Shown: piece after piece, positions 50,188 through 60,515 of the stretch | Position numbering within the stretch: the stretch's first letter is position 1 | How the letters are laid out: every line of letters begins with the position of its first letter | NCBI GenBank assembly: GCA_038042195.1 | Contig: JBBTET010000012.1 | Coordinates: forward strand, 161,126 to 225,125 | Length of the DNA stretch: 64,000 nucleotides | Source: JACRIM01 sp038042195 | GTDB taxonomy: Bacteria > Planctomycetota > Phycisphaerae > UBA1845 > UTPLA1 | Reading direction: 5' to 3' | The notes under the pieces: model-generated | What the model saw: the letters and a program-made list of their open reading frames with translations, nothing else | Told to the model about the DNA's origin: nothing | Databases searched by the model: none | Program-made: the position numbers and the translations under genes

Positions 50188-50915
50188 CGCATCGCCTTTC
50201 CAAGCAGATACTGAATCACGATCCGAACGGCCCCGCGCGACGATTGCCCCTTCGCCATGGAATACTCGGTGTAATGAATACGGACCGGCACTTCGCGATA
50301 TCGAAGCCCTTCGCGGCCGATGATGTCGATGATCTCGCTGGCGTGGGCCATGCCGTCGAGATGAATGTCCAGCTTCGCGGCAGCCTCGGCGGAGAAACAT
50401 CGCAGGCCGTTGTGCGTGTCGGTCAGTTCGAGATTATTGAAGAACCGCGTGAAGAGCACGCCGAGTCGCAGGATGAGTCGCCGAGACGTCGGCAGGTTCA
50501 CCGCCTCGCCGAGGAAGCGCGAGCCGAGTGTCACGTCGCACTCGCCGCGCCAGATCGGCGTCACCATCGCGGCGATATCGGAGACCTGGTGCTGCCCGTC
50601 GGAATCAAAGGTCACGATGTATCGCGCGCCGCGCCGCAGGGCAAACTCGATGCCGGTCTGGATCGCCGCGCCTTGACCACGATTGATGGCGTGTCGCAGC
50701 ACCGTTGCCCCGGCTTTTTGTGCGATGTGACAGGTGTCATCGTGCGACCCGTCGTCCACCACCACGACGTTTGGATACTCACGAAGCACGCCTGCGACCA
50801 CGTCACGCAGGCATTCTCCCTCGTTGAACGCCGGCATGACCACGTACACCTGAGTACGAACGTCGTCGGGGAGTGTCGCGGATGGTGTGGCGGTTTGCGT
50901 CATCGTCAGTGGCAT
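50184..50915 (-). CDS. Glycosyltransferase family 2 (polyprenyl-phosphate sugar transferase-like)
   Basis: This 243-residue GT-A enzyme carries VYVVMPAFNEGECLRDVVAG, VVVVDDGSHDDT, NRGQGAAIQTGIEFAL, TFDSDGQHQ (the DxD-type metal site) and GSRFLGEAV, then TDTHNGLRCFSAEA. The sequence matches dolichyl-phosphate-mannose-synthase-like enzymes that load a sugar onto a lipid carrier. It lacks the C-terminal membrane domain, which the adjacent DUF2304 protein may replace. Stop codon TAG directly precedes the ATG at 50915. A run of ten C (minus strand) lies 13 bases upstream. Confidence 0.9.
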   Translation of the reverse strand: MPLTMTQTATPSATLPDDVRTQVYVVMPAFNEGECLRDVVAGVLREYPNVVVVDDGSHDDTCHIAQKAGATVLRHAINRGQGAAIQTGIEFALRRGARYIVTFDSDGQHQVSDIAAMVTPIWRGECDVTLGSRFLGEAVNLPTSRRLILRLGVLFTRFFNNLELTDTHNGLRCFSAEAAAKLDIHLDGMAHASEIIDIIGREGLRYREVPVRIHYTEYSMAKGQSSRGAVRIVIQYLLGKAMR

Positions 50916-50928
50916 CTACAAGGTCGGC

Positions 50929-50938
50929 GGGGGGGGGG
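50929..50938. repeat. Homopolymeric G10/C10 tract upstream of the GT2 gene
   Basis: Ten consecutive G on the plus strand, 13 bases upstream of the GT2 start. Long G/C tracts are prone to slippage and can alter promoter spacing or leader length. No ORF is interrupted. Confidence 0.8.
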
Positions 50939-51065
50939 CCGCGCCTGGTCACATTCCGTACTGTTCATTCTACCCCGTTTGTCATTGGGACAAGCGTCTC
51001 AATAACAATCGCCGTGACCGTCAGCAGGTACTGGTCAAGTTTGCCTCGACGCAAACCGTCCGAGT

Positions 51066-52985
51066 ATGCTCATTTCCGTGACCGAGCCTTCATCCCCACA
51101 CAACACTCAGGCCCTTCCCGGCAGTCGACCGCATTGGCCGCGACACCTGCTCGCATGCATCGTCCTGCTCACCCTCACGGCCATTGCCTATGCCAACGCC
51201 GACCACGAACGGTTGTTTTTTGACTCAATCCAACTCCCTCTCGACCGCATGCTGACCGACTGGCCCGCCAGTCTGCAACGGTTTTGGTCATCCGGACTGA
51301 GGCCGAACCAGGAACTGACGAACCTCACCTTCGCCGCCAACCATGTGTGGAACATTCGCCAGGGTCTCCCCGGATTTGATGTAAGCAGCTTCGTGTTCGT
51401 CAACGTGGCTCTGCACGGCGCATGCGTGCTGTTGCTCTATGGGTTCATCTTCCGGCTCGCGCCCCGTCGCGAGGGCATGATCCTTCCGGCCCTGTTCGCG
51501 GCCGCGTGGTTCGCCGTTCATCCTGTTCACGCCGCCAGCGTCCTCTATGTGGTACAACGCCGGGGCATTCTTGCGACACTCTTTTATCTGTTGACGTTGC
51601 ATGGCTACTTGTTCGCACGGCGACCCAACCCGATTGTGCGGCGAATGCTCGCGTGGATTGGCGTCATGCTTTTCTTTTTCCTGGCACTCAAATCCAAGAA
51701 CATGAGCCTGACCTTGCCGCTCGCCGTCGTGTTGATTGAGTTCTGCCTGCGCGCCCCCAATACAAGTGAGCTTCGGCGCATTCTGAAGTGGGCGATTCCG
51801 ATCGTGTGCCTGTTCATGATTGCGTCGATCGGCCTGCTATATGTGCTCGGCACGCTGGACCTTTCACGCGGCACGATCTCAGGCGTAGGCACAGCGACCT
51901 CAATGGAACCGTGGAAGCAATTCATCACGCAGATGCGTGCGCTTGCGGCGGCGTGGGGGTTGCTCCTGCTTCCGTTGCCGTCGAGCCTGTGTTTCGATCA
52001 TGTCTTCCAACCGTCTCAACGATGGACTGAGCCGGCCGTACTGATCTGCATGGCACTCCATGCAGGTATAGTATCCATCGCCGTGGTTGCCGCGATTCGT
52101 GGGCGTGTGTTACTCTCCTTTGGTCTACTCCTTTTTTACATCTCAGCAATTCCCTGGCTCTTCATTCCGCAGTCTGAGCAACTTGTCGAGTATAAGATGT
52201 ATCTTCCCGGTGCCGGCGCGGCCTGCATTGTGGCGGCGGCTCTTGAGTGGCTTTGGCGGCGCCATCACGCTTCACTCATGGTGGCGCTCGGCGTCGTTGT
52301 TCTTGCTGCAATCGTGCCGATTACTCACCATCGAAACAACCTGGTGAAGAGTCCTGACGGACTGTGGCGGGATGTCATCAGCAAGTATCCGCGCCACTTC
52401 CGTGCGTGGGTTAGCTTGGGCTACTCATTAGCCGAAGCGAACCAGTTCCCACAGGCACTGGACGCCTACCACCGCGCCATCGGTCTTGATCCGTATAACG
52501 CGCAGCTTCGTTATTACAATGGCAATGCCCTGCGCGCTCTGGGGCGGAAGACAGAGGCCGTGTCGGAGTATCAAGAAGCCCACCGAATTGCCGGCGGCGA
52601 CCTGCACGTCGCGGTCAACCTGGCGGCCACACTGATGGATCTGGGCCGAACAGGGGAGGCCGTTGAATTGCTCAAACGCGCGATCGAGCAACGCTGGCCG
52701 TCGACTGATATGCTCGTGGTGGCCCGTGCGCATTTCAACCTCGCGAACGCAATGGCCTCGACCGGTTCACTGTCTGACGCGGAGACCGAGTATCGAAACG
52801 CCATTATGTCATATGAAGCCTACCCCCAGGCCCACTACGGCCTTGGGCTGTTGCTGAACCGCCTTGGCAGAAGCAATGAAGCCGTCGAAGAGCTGCATTT
52901 CGCACTGCGAGTGAAGCCGGATTTCACGGAGGCACAGCGGGCGCTCGAGGATATTATGGCTCGGCCATCCGAAGCGGCCCCCTGA
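51066..52985 (+). CDS. Membrane protein with C-terminal TPR repeats (TMTC-like), copy 1
   Basis: This is a 639-residue protein. About ten TM helices lie in residues 25-430, with HPVHAASVLYVVQRRGILAT and EYKMYLPGAGAACIV; the equivalent regions in copy 2 are HPLQTQSVTYIVQRSESIM and EHRMYLPLA. After residue ~440 come four or five TPR repeats (AWVSLGYSLAEANQFPQALD, AYHRAIGLDPYNAQLRYYNG, and others). This layout is that of TMTC/GT-C-type O-mannosyltransferase-like proteins. A glycan or lipid-linked sugar may be transferred, but the catalytic residues are not established. It is divergent from the GT2/DUF2304 genes. Confidence 0.8.
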   Translation: MLISVTEPSSPHNTQALPGSRPHWPRHLLACIVLLTLTAIAYANADHERLFFDSIQLPLDRMLTDWPASLQRFWSSGLRPNQELTNLTFAANHVWNIRQGLPGFDVSSFVFVNVALHGACVLLLYGFIFRLAPRREGMILPALFAAAWFAVHPVHAASVLYVVQRRGILATLFYLLTLHGYLFARRPNPIVRRMLAWIGVMLFFFLALKSKNMSLTLPLAVVLIEFCLRAPNTSELRRILKWAIPIVCLFMIASIGLLYVLGTLDLSRGTISGVGTATSMEPWKQFITQMRALAAAWGLLLLPLPSSLCFDHVFQPSQRWTEPAVLICMALHAGIVSIAVVAAIRGRVLLSFGLLLFYISAIPWLFIPQSEQLVEYKMYLPGAGAACIVAAALEWLWRRHHASLMVALGVVVLAAIVPITHHRNNLVKSPDGLWRDVISKYPRHFRAWVSLGYSLAEANQFPQALDAYHRAIGLDPYNAQLRYYNGNALRALGRKTEAVSEYQEAHRIAGGDLHVAVNLAATLMDLGRTGEAVELLKRAIEQRWPSTDMLVVARAHFNLANAMASTGSLSDAETEYRNAIMSYEAYPQAHYGLGLLLNRLGRSNEAVEELHFALRVKPDFTEAQRALEDIMARPSEAAP

Positions 52986-53053
52986 TATACTTCCTCCGAT
53001 GATGCGTCGCCGATTTGACGATTTACATATCATCCGCCTAAGCGAGTCGCGCT

Positions 53054-55027
53054 GTGCCGCAACCTGAACGCAAGAAGAGCACCCGAACTCAAGTAGTTGT
53101 CGGTGGGCGACCATCCCCGGTCCTAATCGTTGCGCTACTAGTGGGTCTGGGATGCGCCGCATGCATCGCGTTCAGCACCAGCTTCAAGGGCGTGTTTGTC
53201 TTTGATGACGAAGGTGTCATTGTCAACAGTGACGCGATCAAGTCCCTCTGGCCCCTCTGGAAGTTCTTCGCGATCAACAACCCGCGCCCCATTGTCGATC
53301 TGACTCTCGCCCTCAACTACTCCATCGGCGGCCTGAAGTCTCCACCCATCGGCTACCACGTCGTCAACCTCGCGGTCCACGTCCTCGCGGCGTTTTTCCT
53401 CTTCGACATCATCCGACGCACTTTGCTGCTCATCCCCAACGCAGCTGAGCTGCACCGCTCCGCCTCGCTGATCGCCTTCGCAATCACGTTGCCATGGACT
53501 GTTCACCCACTTCAAACTCAAAGTGTCACTTACATTGTCCAACGCAGCGAATCGATCATGGGACTGTGCTTCCTGCTGACGCTCTACGGCGTCATCCTCG
53601 GTCATTCGGCGAAATCACCGTGGTGCTGGTATGCGATGTCGCTGCTCGCCTGTGCCATCGGCATGGGTACCAAAGTCGTCCTCGTAGCCGCGCCGGTGGT
53701 CGTAATTTGCTACGACGCTCTATTTCTCAGTGCTTCGTGGGCAGACAGTTTCAAACGGCGCGGCTGGTTCTACGCAGCCCTGATTGGCGTCATTGTGTTC
53801 GCCCTCTTCTGGACCGGCCTATTAAACAGCATCCTCAATCCCAATCCGGGCTACGAGGTCACGGTCGGGTTTGGCGTCAAGAACGCAAGCCCCATCACCT
53901 ACCTCGCCACACAGGCCGGCGTCATTCTTTACTACACGCGCCTTTGCATCTGGCCTTCATCGCTTTGCGTGGATTACAGTTGGGCCACGACGGAATCAAT
54001 CGCAGAGGCTGTCGTTTGCGGAGTACCCTTACTCGCCCTTCTGGGTCTCACCATCTTCGGCGTCGTGCGGCGCAAGCCCTGGGCTTTCATTGGCGTGTGG
54101 TTCTTCGGCGTTCTCGCTCCCTCGTCCAGTTTCATCCCGGTGAAGGATTACATCATGGAACATCGGATGTACCTTCCCCTCGCGGCCGTTGTCGCCGCGG
54201 TCGTCCTGATGGGCCGATGGGCGTTTACCAGATTCTGGCCCGCATCACCCGGATGGGTCGGCGGCGTGCTGTTGGTCGCCGTCACGATGGCACTGTCCGC
54301 TCGCACCATTGAACGAAATCTGGTGTATCACTCTCCGCAATCGTTCTGGAAGGATGTGGTCGATCAGCAGCCCCACAGCGCCCGCGCTTGGGTCAACTAC
54401 GGTGAGTCGCTGACACGCGTGAACAAGATCACCGAGGCAATTGATTGTTATCGCAAGGCGGGCTCACTTGCGCCGGACTCGCACGACGCCTTCTACAACC
54501 TCGGCAATGCCTTTCACAAGATCGGCGCGATGGAGGACGCCGAAAAAGCCTACCATGTGGCATTGCAACTAAGCCCCAAGGACTTGAACTCGCTCATCAT
54601 GCTCGGCAACGTCTACATGAGCCAGGAGCAAACCGCCAAGGCCGAGGCACAGTTTCGCACAGCCATCGCAGCCGCCGACAAGGCCACCGATCCCTTTACG
54701 CTAGCCAAGGCCCACTACAACCTCGGCAACACACTGGCACGATTGGGTCGATTGCCCGAGGCGTTGGCGCAGTATCAGCAAGCCGTTCAAACCGCGCCCA
54801 ATTACGACAAAGCTCTTTTTGGATTCGGCTGGTGCAACGAGCAACTCGGACAGCGCGACGCGGCCCTCAAGGCATATCAAAAGTGTCTGCAAATCAATCC
54901 TCAAAATATGGAAGCCAAACGCCAATTCCAGTTACTTGAGCGGACGATTGCGGCCGAGCGCCAGGCGGGAGGGACTTCACTGCCCACACCCAATCCACCA
55001 GTCCACAAGGCCCCATCAAAGCCCTGA
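53054..55027 (+). CDS. Membrane protein with C-terminal TPR repeats (TMTC-like), copy 2
   Basis: This is a 657-residue paralogue of the protein at 51066. It has about ten TM helices with an N-terminal DDEGVIVNSDAIKS acidic loop (the first extracytoplasmic Asp-rich loop is typical of GT-C enzymes), HPLQTQSVTYIVQRSESIM and MEHRMYLPLAAVV. It ends with about five TPR repeats (ARAWVNYGESLTRVNKITEA, HDAFYNLGNAFHKIGAMEDA, KAHYNLGNTLARLGRLPEAL). The start is GTG 53054. It lies 68 bp downstream of copy 1 in the same orientation; the two are probably expressed together. Both have the same layout, so a duplication is likely. Confidence 0.8.
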   Translation: MPQPERKKSTRTQVVVGGRPSPVLIVALLVGLGCAACIAFSTSFKGVFVFDDEGVIVNSDAIKSLWPLWKFFAINNPRPIVDLTLALNYSIGGLKSPPIGYHVVNLAVHVLAAFFLFDIIRRTLLLIPNAAELHRSASLIAFAITLPWTVHPLQTQSVTYIVQRSESIMGLCFLLTLYGVILGHSAKSPWCWYAMSLLACAIGMGTKVVLVAAPVVVICYDALFLSASWADSFKRRGWFYAALIGVIVFALFWTGLLNSILNPNPGYEVTVGFGVKNASPITYLATQAGVILYYTRLCIWPSSLCVDYSWATTESIAEAVVCGVPLLALLGLTIFGVVRRKPWAFIGVWFFGVLAPSSSFIPVKDYIMEHRMYLPLAAVVAAVVLMGRWAFTRFWPASPGWVGGVLLVAVTMALSARTIERNLVYHSPQSFWKDVVDQQPHSARAWVNYGESLTRVNKITEAIDCYRKAGSLAPDSHDAFYNLGNAFHKIGAMEDAEKAYHVALQLSPKDLNSLIMLGNVYMSQEQTAKAEAQFRTAIAAADKATDPFTLAKAHYNLGNTLARLGRLPEALAQYQQAVQTAPNYDKALFGFGWCNEQLGQRDAALKAYQKCLQINPQNMEAKRQFQLLERTIAAERQAGGTSLPTPNPPVHKAPSKP

Positions 55028-55078
55028 GCCGAGTATGATGGATCGACGCGCTGGCACGCTTCGCCCAGTCCGACCAAC

Positions 55079-56134
55079 ATGAGCGACCATCGTCAGAAAA
55101 ACGTCACCCTCCGAGACGTGGCCAAGCATCTCGGCCTTTCCGCCATGACCGTCTCGCGCGCCCTGTCGGAAAAGGCTCACCTCGTTAGCCCCGAAACGGC
55201 CAGGCTTTGTCGCGAGACCGCAGCCAAGCTGGGTTACGTCCCGAACCTCATGGCCCGCAGCCTACGCGGTGAGCAGCTCAACACCATCGTCATGTTCGCT
55301 GAGCACATTTCGGCGCATCATTATCTCGCGGAATTGGTCGACGAAGTCTCACGCAACATCGAGCGCCGTGGATTCGGCGTCATCAGTTGCCAGTCGCTGG
55401 CCAGCTATCACCAGGCCCTTCGCAACTTCAAGCTCGCAGGTGCCGCTGTCGTGGCGCCACCGGAGGAGTTCTATGCAGACCCCTTCGGCGAATCCTCGGG
55501 GCGACCCATTCGTCGCGGCCCGCTCGTTCTCATCCACAGCGCGGTCGAGCAGGACCACTTCAACGAGGTCAGCCCCGACATCGCGGCTTTCAACTATCAC
55601 GCGGCGTGCCATCTGCTTGAACTCGGCCATCGCCACATCGCCTACCTCGGCGGCCCCCGTGCCGACGAAGAGCCGAGATGGTTCGCCCTGCGTCGGCGCG
55701 GCATTGAGCGCGCCCTGGTCGAATACAACACGCCGGCCGATCAACTTCGCCAGCAAGCGTGCGCCAATGCCGCAGCCGCGCCGGCAGCCGTCCAACAACT
55801 CCTTACGCGACATCCGCAAACGACGGCCCTGATCTGCATAAACGATGAGATTGCCATCGCCGCCACCTCCGGCGCAAATGACATGAACGTCAGCGTGCCC
55901 ACGAAGCTTTCAGTGATCGGCTGCAATGACATCAAATTGGCGGCCTTCTTTCGCCCGGCGCTCACGACCCTCGGCATCGATATCCCCGGAATGGTCAACA
56001 CAGCCCTCGATCTGCTCTTCGACGAGATACACGACGACAAACCCGACCAGCCACGAGGCCCGATCAAGATCAAGATTCCCGCGAATTTAATTGTGCGACA
56101 TTCCACCGCGCCGGTACCCAGTCGTTCACCCTAA
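55079..56134 (+). CDS. LacI-family transcriptional regulator
   Basis: This is a 351-residue protein. The N-terminal helix-turn-helix (VTLRDVAKHLGLSAMTVSRA, residues ~9-28) with the minor-groove hinge RLCRETAAKLGYVPNLMARS is textbook LacI. The effector domain has NTIVMFAEHISAHHYLAELV, HRHIAYLGGP, TTALICINDEIAIAA and VIGCNDIKLAAFFRPALTTL. It probably senses a sugar or related metabolite. It is 51 bp downstream of copy 2 of the TMTC-like genes and converges on the GT-C-like gene. Its targets may be adjacent. Confidence 0.93.
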   Translation: MSDHRQKNVTLRDVAKHLGLSAMTVSRALSEKAHLVSPETARLCRETAAKLGYVPNLMARSLRGEQLNTIVMFAEHISAHHYLAELVDEVSRNIERRGFGVISCQSLASYHQALRNFKLAGAAVVAPPEEFYADPFGESSGRPIRRGPLVLIHSAVEQDHFNEVSPDIAAFNYHAACHLLELGHRHIAYLGGPRADEEPRWFALRRRGIERALVEYNTPADQLRQQACANAAAAPAAVQQLLTRHPQTTALICINDEIAIAATSGANDMNVSVPTKLSVIGCNDIKLAAFFRPALTTLGIDIPGMVNTALDLLFDEIHDDKPDQPRGPIKIKIPANLIVRHSTAPVPSRSP

Positions 56135-56136
56135 AC

Positions 56137-57840
56137 TCAATGTGAAGGCTGTACCTCGCCGGACTCGATCCTGCGGACCTTTGCTTCCAGTCTCTGAACG
56201 GCCCGCTGATCACCAAGCTGCTGATAATTAACGAGGAGCTGCGGCACCGACTCTTGCAGAAAGTCTTGGCTCGGATTCAGATCAATGGCGCGCTCCAGAA
56301 ACACCGACGAGTCGCGGAACTCGCCAAGTAACCCCAATGTGCGGCCCTGTAAGAGTGTCAGTAATGCCGGATGATCCGGCTCATGCCGCGCGACGAAGCC
56401 AAACCAACCGATGGACAGTGCCATCGCTCCGACACGGCTCCAAGTGAATAGTCTCCGTTTCGCATCATTCATCGTTCTTGTCAGATAGACTAAGAGCCCG
56501 CCGAACACCAGCGCCAATGGCACCAAACTCCACACTCCTCGCAGCCCAATCGCCTGCCCTAAGTTTGGCGATACCCAACCGCGTCCAAGAAGAAACATCG
56601 CCTGCGATGCAAACGGATTCTCAAAGTTCTCCTCAAAGCCGGGGAGCGTCATCGTCGAAATGCCGATGATCGCAGTGCCGAGAATCGTCAGTCCCACAAA
56701 CCACGGCCGCACCATCGGTCGGCGCGACACGCCCATCACCACGAGCGTCATCAGGAGCGGCAACATGCTCACCATGTGTCGAGGCCCAATCGTGCGCCCC
56801 GCCCGCCACACCAGCAACGACATGGCCAGATACATAATCGTCACCACACCAAGAAGTATCACGATCCATTCACCGCGCCACTCGCGTGACCGCAACCCCG
56901 GTCCGATCCCCAAGAGCGCGAAAACCAGAAACGGCGACAGATAGAAGAGGCCTTTCGACGCAGAGAAGAGCAATCCCCACATCGATTCCAGTCTCGGAAA
57001 GGTCACGCCCATGAATCCGGTCGAGTGAGACTCCTTGAATACGCCGAGCGACTCATACGCATAGGCAATCGTTAGCGGCCCGCCAAAGCAGATCGTGTTG
57101 TAGATCAGTAGCGGCGCTACGCCAACAACACCGGCAAGGAGCCACCCGGCCCACACACTCCACGGCCGCATCCGTCGCACGTAACCGAGAATGATGAAGA
57201 GATGCAGGAAGCTGGAGAAGTAATCCGTGATCGCCCCCAGCCCGGCCAACAAACCCATCGTCGCGGCGATCCGCCAACCCGTCCGATTCGTCACACGACG
57301 CGCCAGAAGGAAATGCGCCCCCGCCAGCACCGCCGCAAGTTGATGCCCCATGAATTGCGTCGAATAAGTGAAGGCAATCGTACCCAGCGCGTAGGCAAGA
57401 ATTGCAAACTCAACAAGCAGTGCGTCACCCGTCAACTCTCGCCAATAGCGCCGCAGCCCAATGCAAAGCAGCACCGTCGGCAGACTCACACACACGACCG
57501 TGAAGATGTACCGCAATTCCCCCAGCGTCCACCCGTGCCCCATCACCGCCCCAACGACCTTCATCACGCCATAAACTGGCACTGCAAGCAGCGACAACCC
57601 AATCGGCTTGTCGCAATAGAAATGGCCGCCATGCTCAGCCTTGTCGTGAACGTCGCCAAACTGCTTGATGCTCTCATCGATTTGTAGCACGCGATGATCA
57701 ACGGCCGCCATGACCAGATAGATCCGGGCCGATTCGTTGACGTTGCTGTAGTAGGCAAAGTCGTGGCGCGGATAAACAAGACAGAAGAGGATGAAGCCAG
57801 GCACGAGCCACGTCGGCACCGTTGGCCGTTGCCCGCTCAT
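56137..57840 (-). CDS. Multi-spanning membrane protein, GT-C glycosyltransferase-like
   Basis: This is a 567-residue protein with at least ten TM helices. The N-terminal part has a long first loop (NVNESARIYLVMAAVDHRVL, then HGGHFYCDKPIGLSLLAVPV). The Glu/Asp and His-x-Asp residues in this first loop resemble the catalytic loop of GT-C (GT39/ArnT-like) enzymes. The interior reads GTIAFTYSTQFMGHQLAAVL and GPRHMVSMLPLLMTLVVMGV. The C-terminal ~70 residues contain a TPR-like helix pair. ATG 57840 is preceded by GGGAG only 3 bases away; ATG 57864 is the alternative. Substrate is unknown. It converges on the LacI gene with two bases between the stops. Confidence 0.72.
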   Translation of the reverse strand: MSGQRPTVPTWLVPGFILFCLVYPRHDFAYYSNVNESARIYLVMAAVDHRVLQIDESIKQFGDVHDKAEHGGHFYCDKPIGLSLLAVPVYGVMKVVGAVMGHGWTLGELRYIFTVVCVSLPTVLLCIGLRRYWRELTGDALLVEFAILAYALGTIAFTYSTQFMGHQLAAVLAGAHFLLARRVTNRTGWRIAATMGLLAGLGAITDYFSSFLHLFIILGYVRRMRPWSVWAGWLLAGVVGVAPLLIYNTICFGGPLTIAYAYESLGVFKESHSTGFMGVTFPRLESMWGLLFSASKGLFYLSPFLVFALLGIGPGLRSREWRGEWIVILLGVVTIMYLAMSLLVWRAGRTIGPRHMVSMLPLLMTLVVMGVSRRPMVRPWFVGLTILGTAIIGISTMTLPGFEENFENPFASQAMFLLGRGWVSPNLGQAIGLRGVWSLVPLALVFGGLLVYLTRTMNDAKRRLFTWSRVGAMALSIGWFGFVARHEPDHPALLTLLQGRTLGLLGEFRDSSVFLERAIDLNPSQDFLQESVPQLLVNYQQLGDQRAVQRLEAKVRRIESGEVQPSH

Positions 57841-57941
57841 GTTCTCCCGCGCCGCCTCAGCCATGCAACAGAATGCCTCGCCGACTATGATTCCCCATTG
57901 ACCGACATCATCCAAATACTCACTGTTCAGAGAGGTGTCAA

Positions 57942-59345
<1,404 letters not shown>

Positions 59346-59366
59346 TCGGAGGCTGTCACAGATGAG

Positions 59367-59395
59367 ACGATGTCGCCGATAGTGCGATACATCGT
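59367..59395. terminator. Stem-loop between convergent fumC and carbamate kinase genes
   Basis: ACGATGT (59367-59373) and ACATCGT (59389-59395) are perfect 7-bp arms; an inner CGC/GCG pair extends the stem past a bulge. It sits in the 60-base gap between convergent stops. No T run follows, so it may act in either direction. Confidence 0.4.
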
Positions 59396-59405
59396 TGAGG
59401 TCCAG

Positions 59406-60392
59406 CTAAACCAGCAACGGTTTGGCCGGTTGATCTGACGGTTGTCCCAGGAGGCTGATCGTCGTGCCGGTCTTGCCCTCCAGTGCCGCCGGCAGATCGG
59501 TCCAGTCCGTGATGATCGCCCGGGCCGACGGATGATTTCGTGCTTGGATAAACTTCATCGCCGCCTGAATCTTCGGGAGCATCGAGCCTTCGGCGAAGTG
59601 GTTCTCCGTGACGAGCTTCTCAAGTTCCACCACCGACACTTGCGCCAACGACCGCTGTGTCGGCTTACCGAAATCAAGATACACGCACTCAATCCCGGTA
59701 ATAATCGCGAGCACATCCGCGCTCACCTCCGCCGCGATCATCGCGCTGGTCAGGTCTTTATCGATCACGGCCTCGACGCCGTGCAACTCGCCCCGCGCAT
59801 TCTCAATGACTGGAATACCCCCTCCACCACCGGCCAGCAGCAAGACACCACCATCCACCATCTTGCGAATCACCTCCAACTCCACGATCCGTCGTGGCGT
59901 CGGCGATGCAACCACGCGCCGAAATCCGCGCCCGGAATCCTCAATAATGGCCCACCCGTCATGTACACGGTGTCGCTCAGCCGACTCGGCATTCAGGAAT
60001 GGTCCGATCGGCTTGGTCGGATGCGTGAAGGCAGTGTCATTCGCATCGACGACCACCGAGGTCACGATCGCTGCGATCCCTCGTTCGATTCCTCGACGTT
60101 GCAGCTCGTTGTGTAGGGTCTGGGCCAGCATATACCCCATCCCCGCCTGCGTGTCGGCGACGGCAAGGCCCAAATCAATTGGGTACACCGTGCGAGAGGC
60201 GATCTCGACACGCCGCATGATCGAGCCGACCTGCGGACCATTCCCATGGGTGATCGTGACCTGCCAGCCGCGTTCGACGAGATCGGCCAGCGGCCGGGCC
60301 ATCTGTCGGCTGTGCGCGAATTGATCCTGAATGTCACCCGCAGTGCCGGGTGTGACGAGTGCATTTCCGCCGATGGCAACGACAATCTTCAT
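59406..60392 (-). CDS. arcC: Carbamate kinase
   Basis: Carbamate kinase interconverts carbamoyl phosphate plus ADP with carbamate plus ATP, in arginine-deiminase or purine fermentation. The 328-residue protein starts KIVVAIGGNALV, has THGNGPQVG, QAGMGYMLAQTL, VLLLAGGGGGIPVIE and VIDKDLTSAMIAAEVSADVL, all family blocks. GGAGG is 6 bases before ATG 60392. No arginine deiminase or ornithine transcarbamoylase is near, so the pathway is unclear; it could feed or drain carbamoyl phosphate used by the carbamoyltransferase at 18674. Confidence 0.93.
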   Translation of the reverse strand: MKIVVAIGGNALVTPGTAGDIQDQFAHSRQMARPLADLVERGWQVTITHGNGPQVGSIMRRVEIASRTVYPIDLGLAVADTQAGMGYMLAQTLHNELQRRGIERGIAAIVTSVVVDANDTAFTHPTKPIGPFLNAESAERHRVHDGWAIIEDSGRGFRRVVASPTPRRIVELEVIRKMVDGGVLLLAGGGGGIPVIENARGELHGVEAVIDKDLTSAMIAAEVSADVLAIITGIECVYLDFGKPTQRSLAQVSVVELEKLVTENHFAEGSMLPKIQAAMKFIQARNHPSARAIITDWTDLPAALEGKTGTTISLLGQPSDQPAKPLLV

Positions 60393-60462
60393 GCAAGGCC
60401 TCCGTGCGAGAAGGTCGCGAGGGTCCGTCCGTGCGACCGATGGGCTACGGCTTCCGAAAGAG

Positions 60463-60468
60463 ATTATA
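60463..60468 (-). promoter_or_regulatory. Candidate -10 box for carbamate kinase
   Basis: TATAAT on the minus strand, about 70 bases upstream of ATG 60392, fits a sigma-70 -10 hexamer. No good -35 is at the usual spacing (TTAGGT at 16 bases is weak). Confidence 0.35.
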
Positions 60469-60515
60469 GTATGGACTTCGTGAGACCTAATATGCAATGA
60501 AATCGGGGGGACTGT

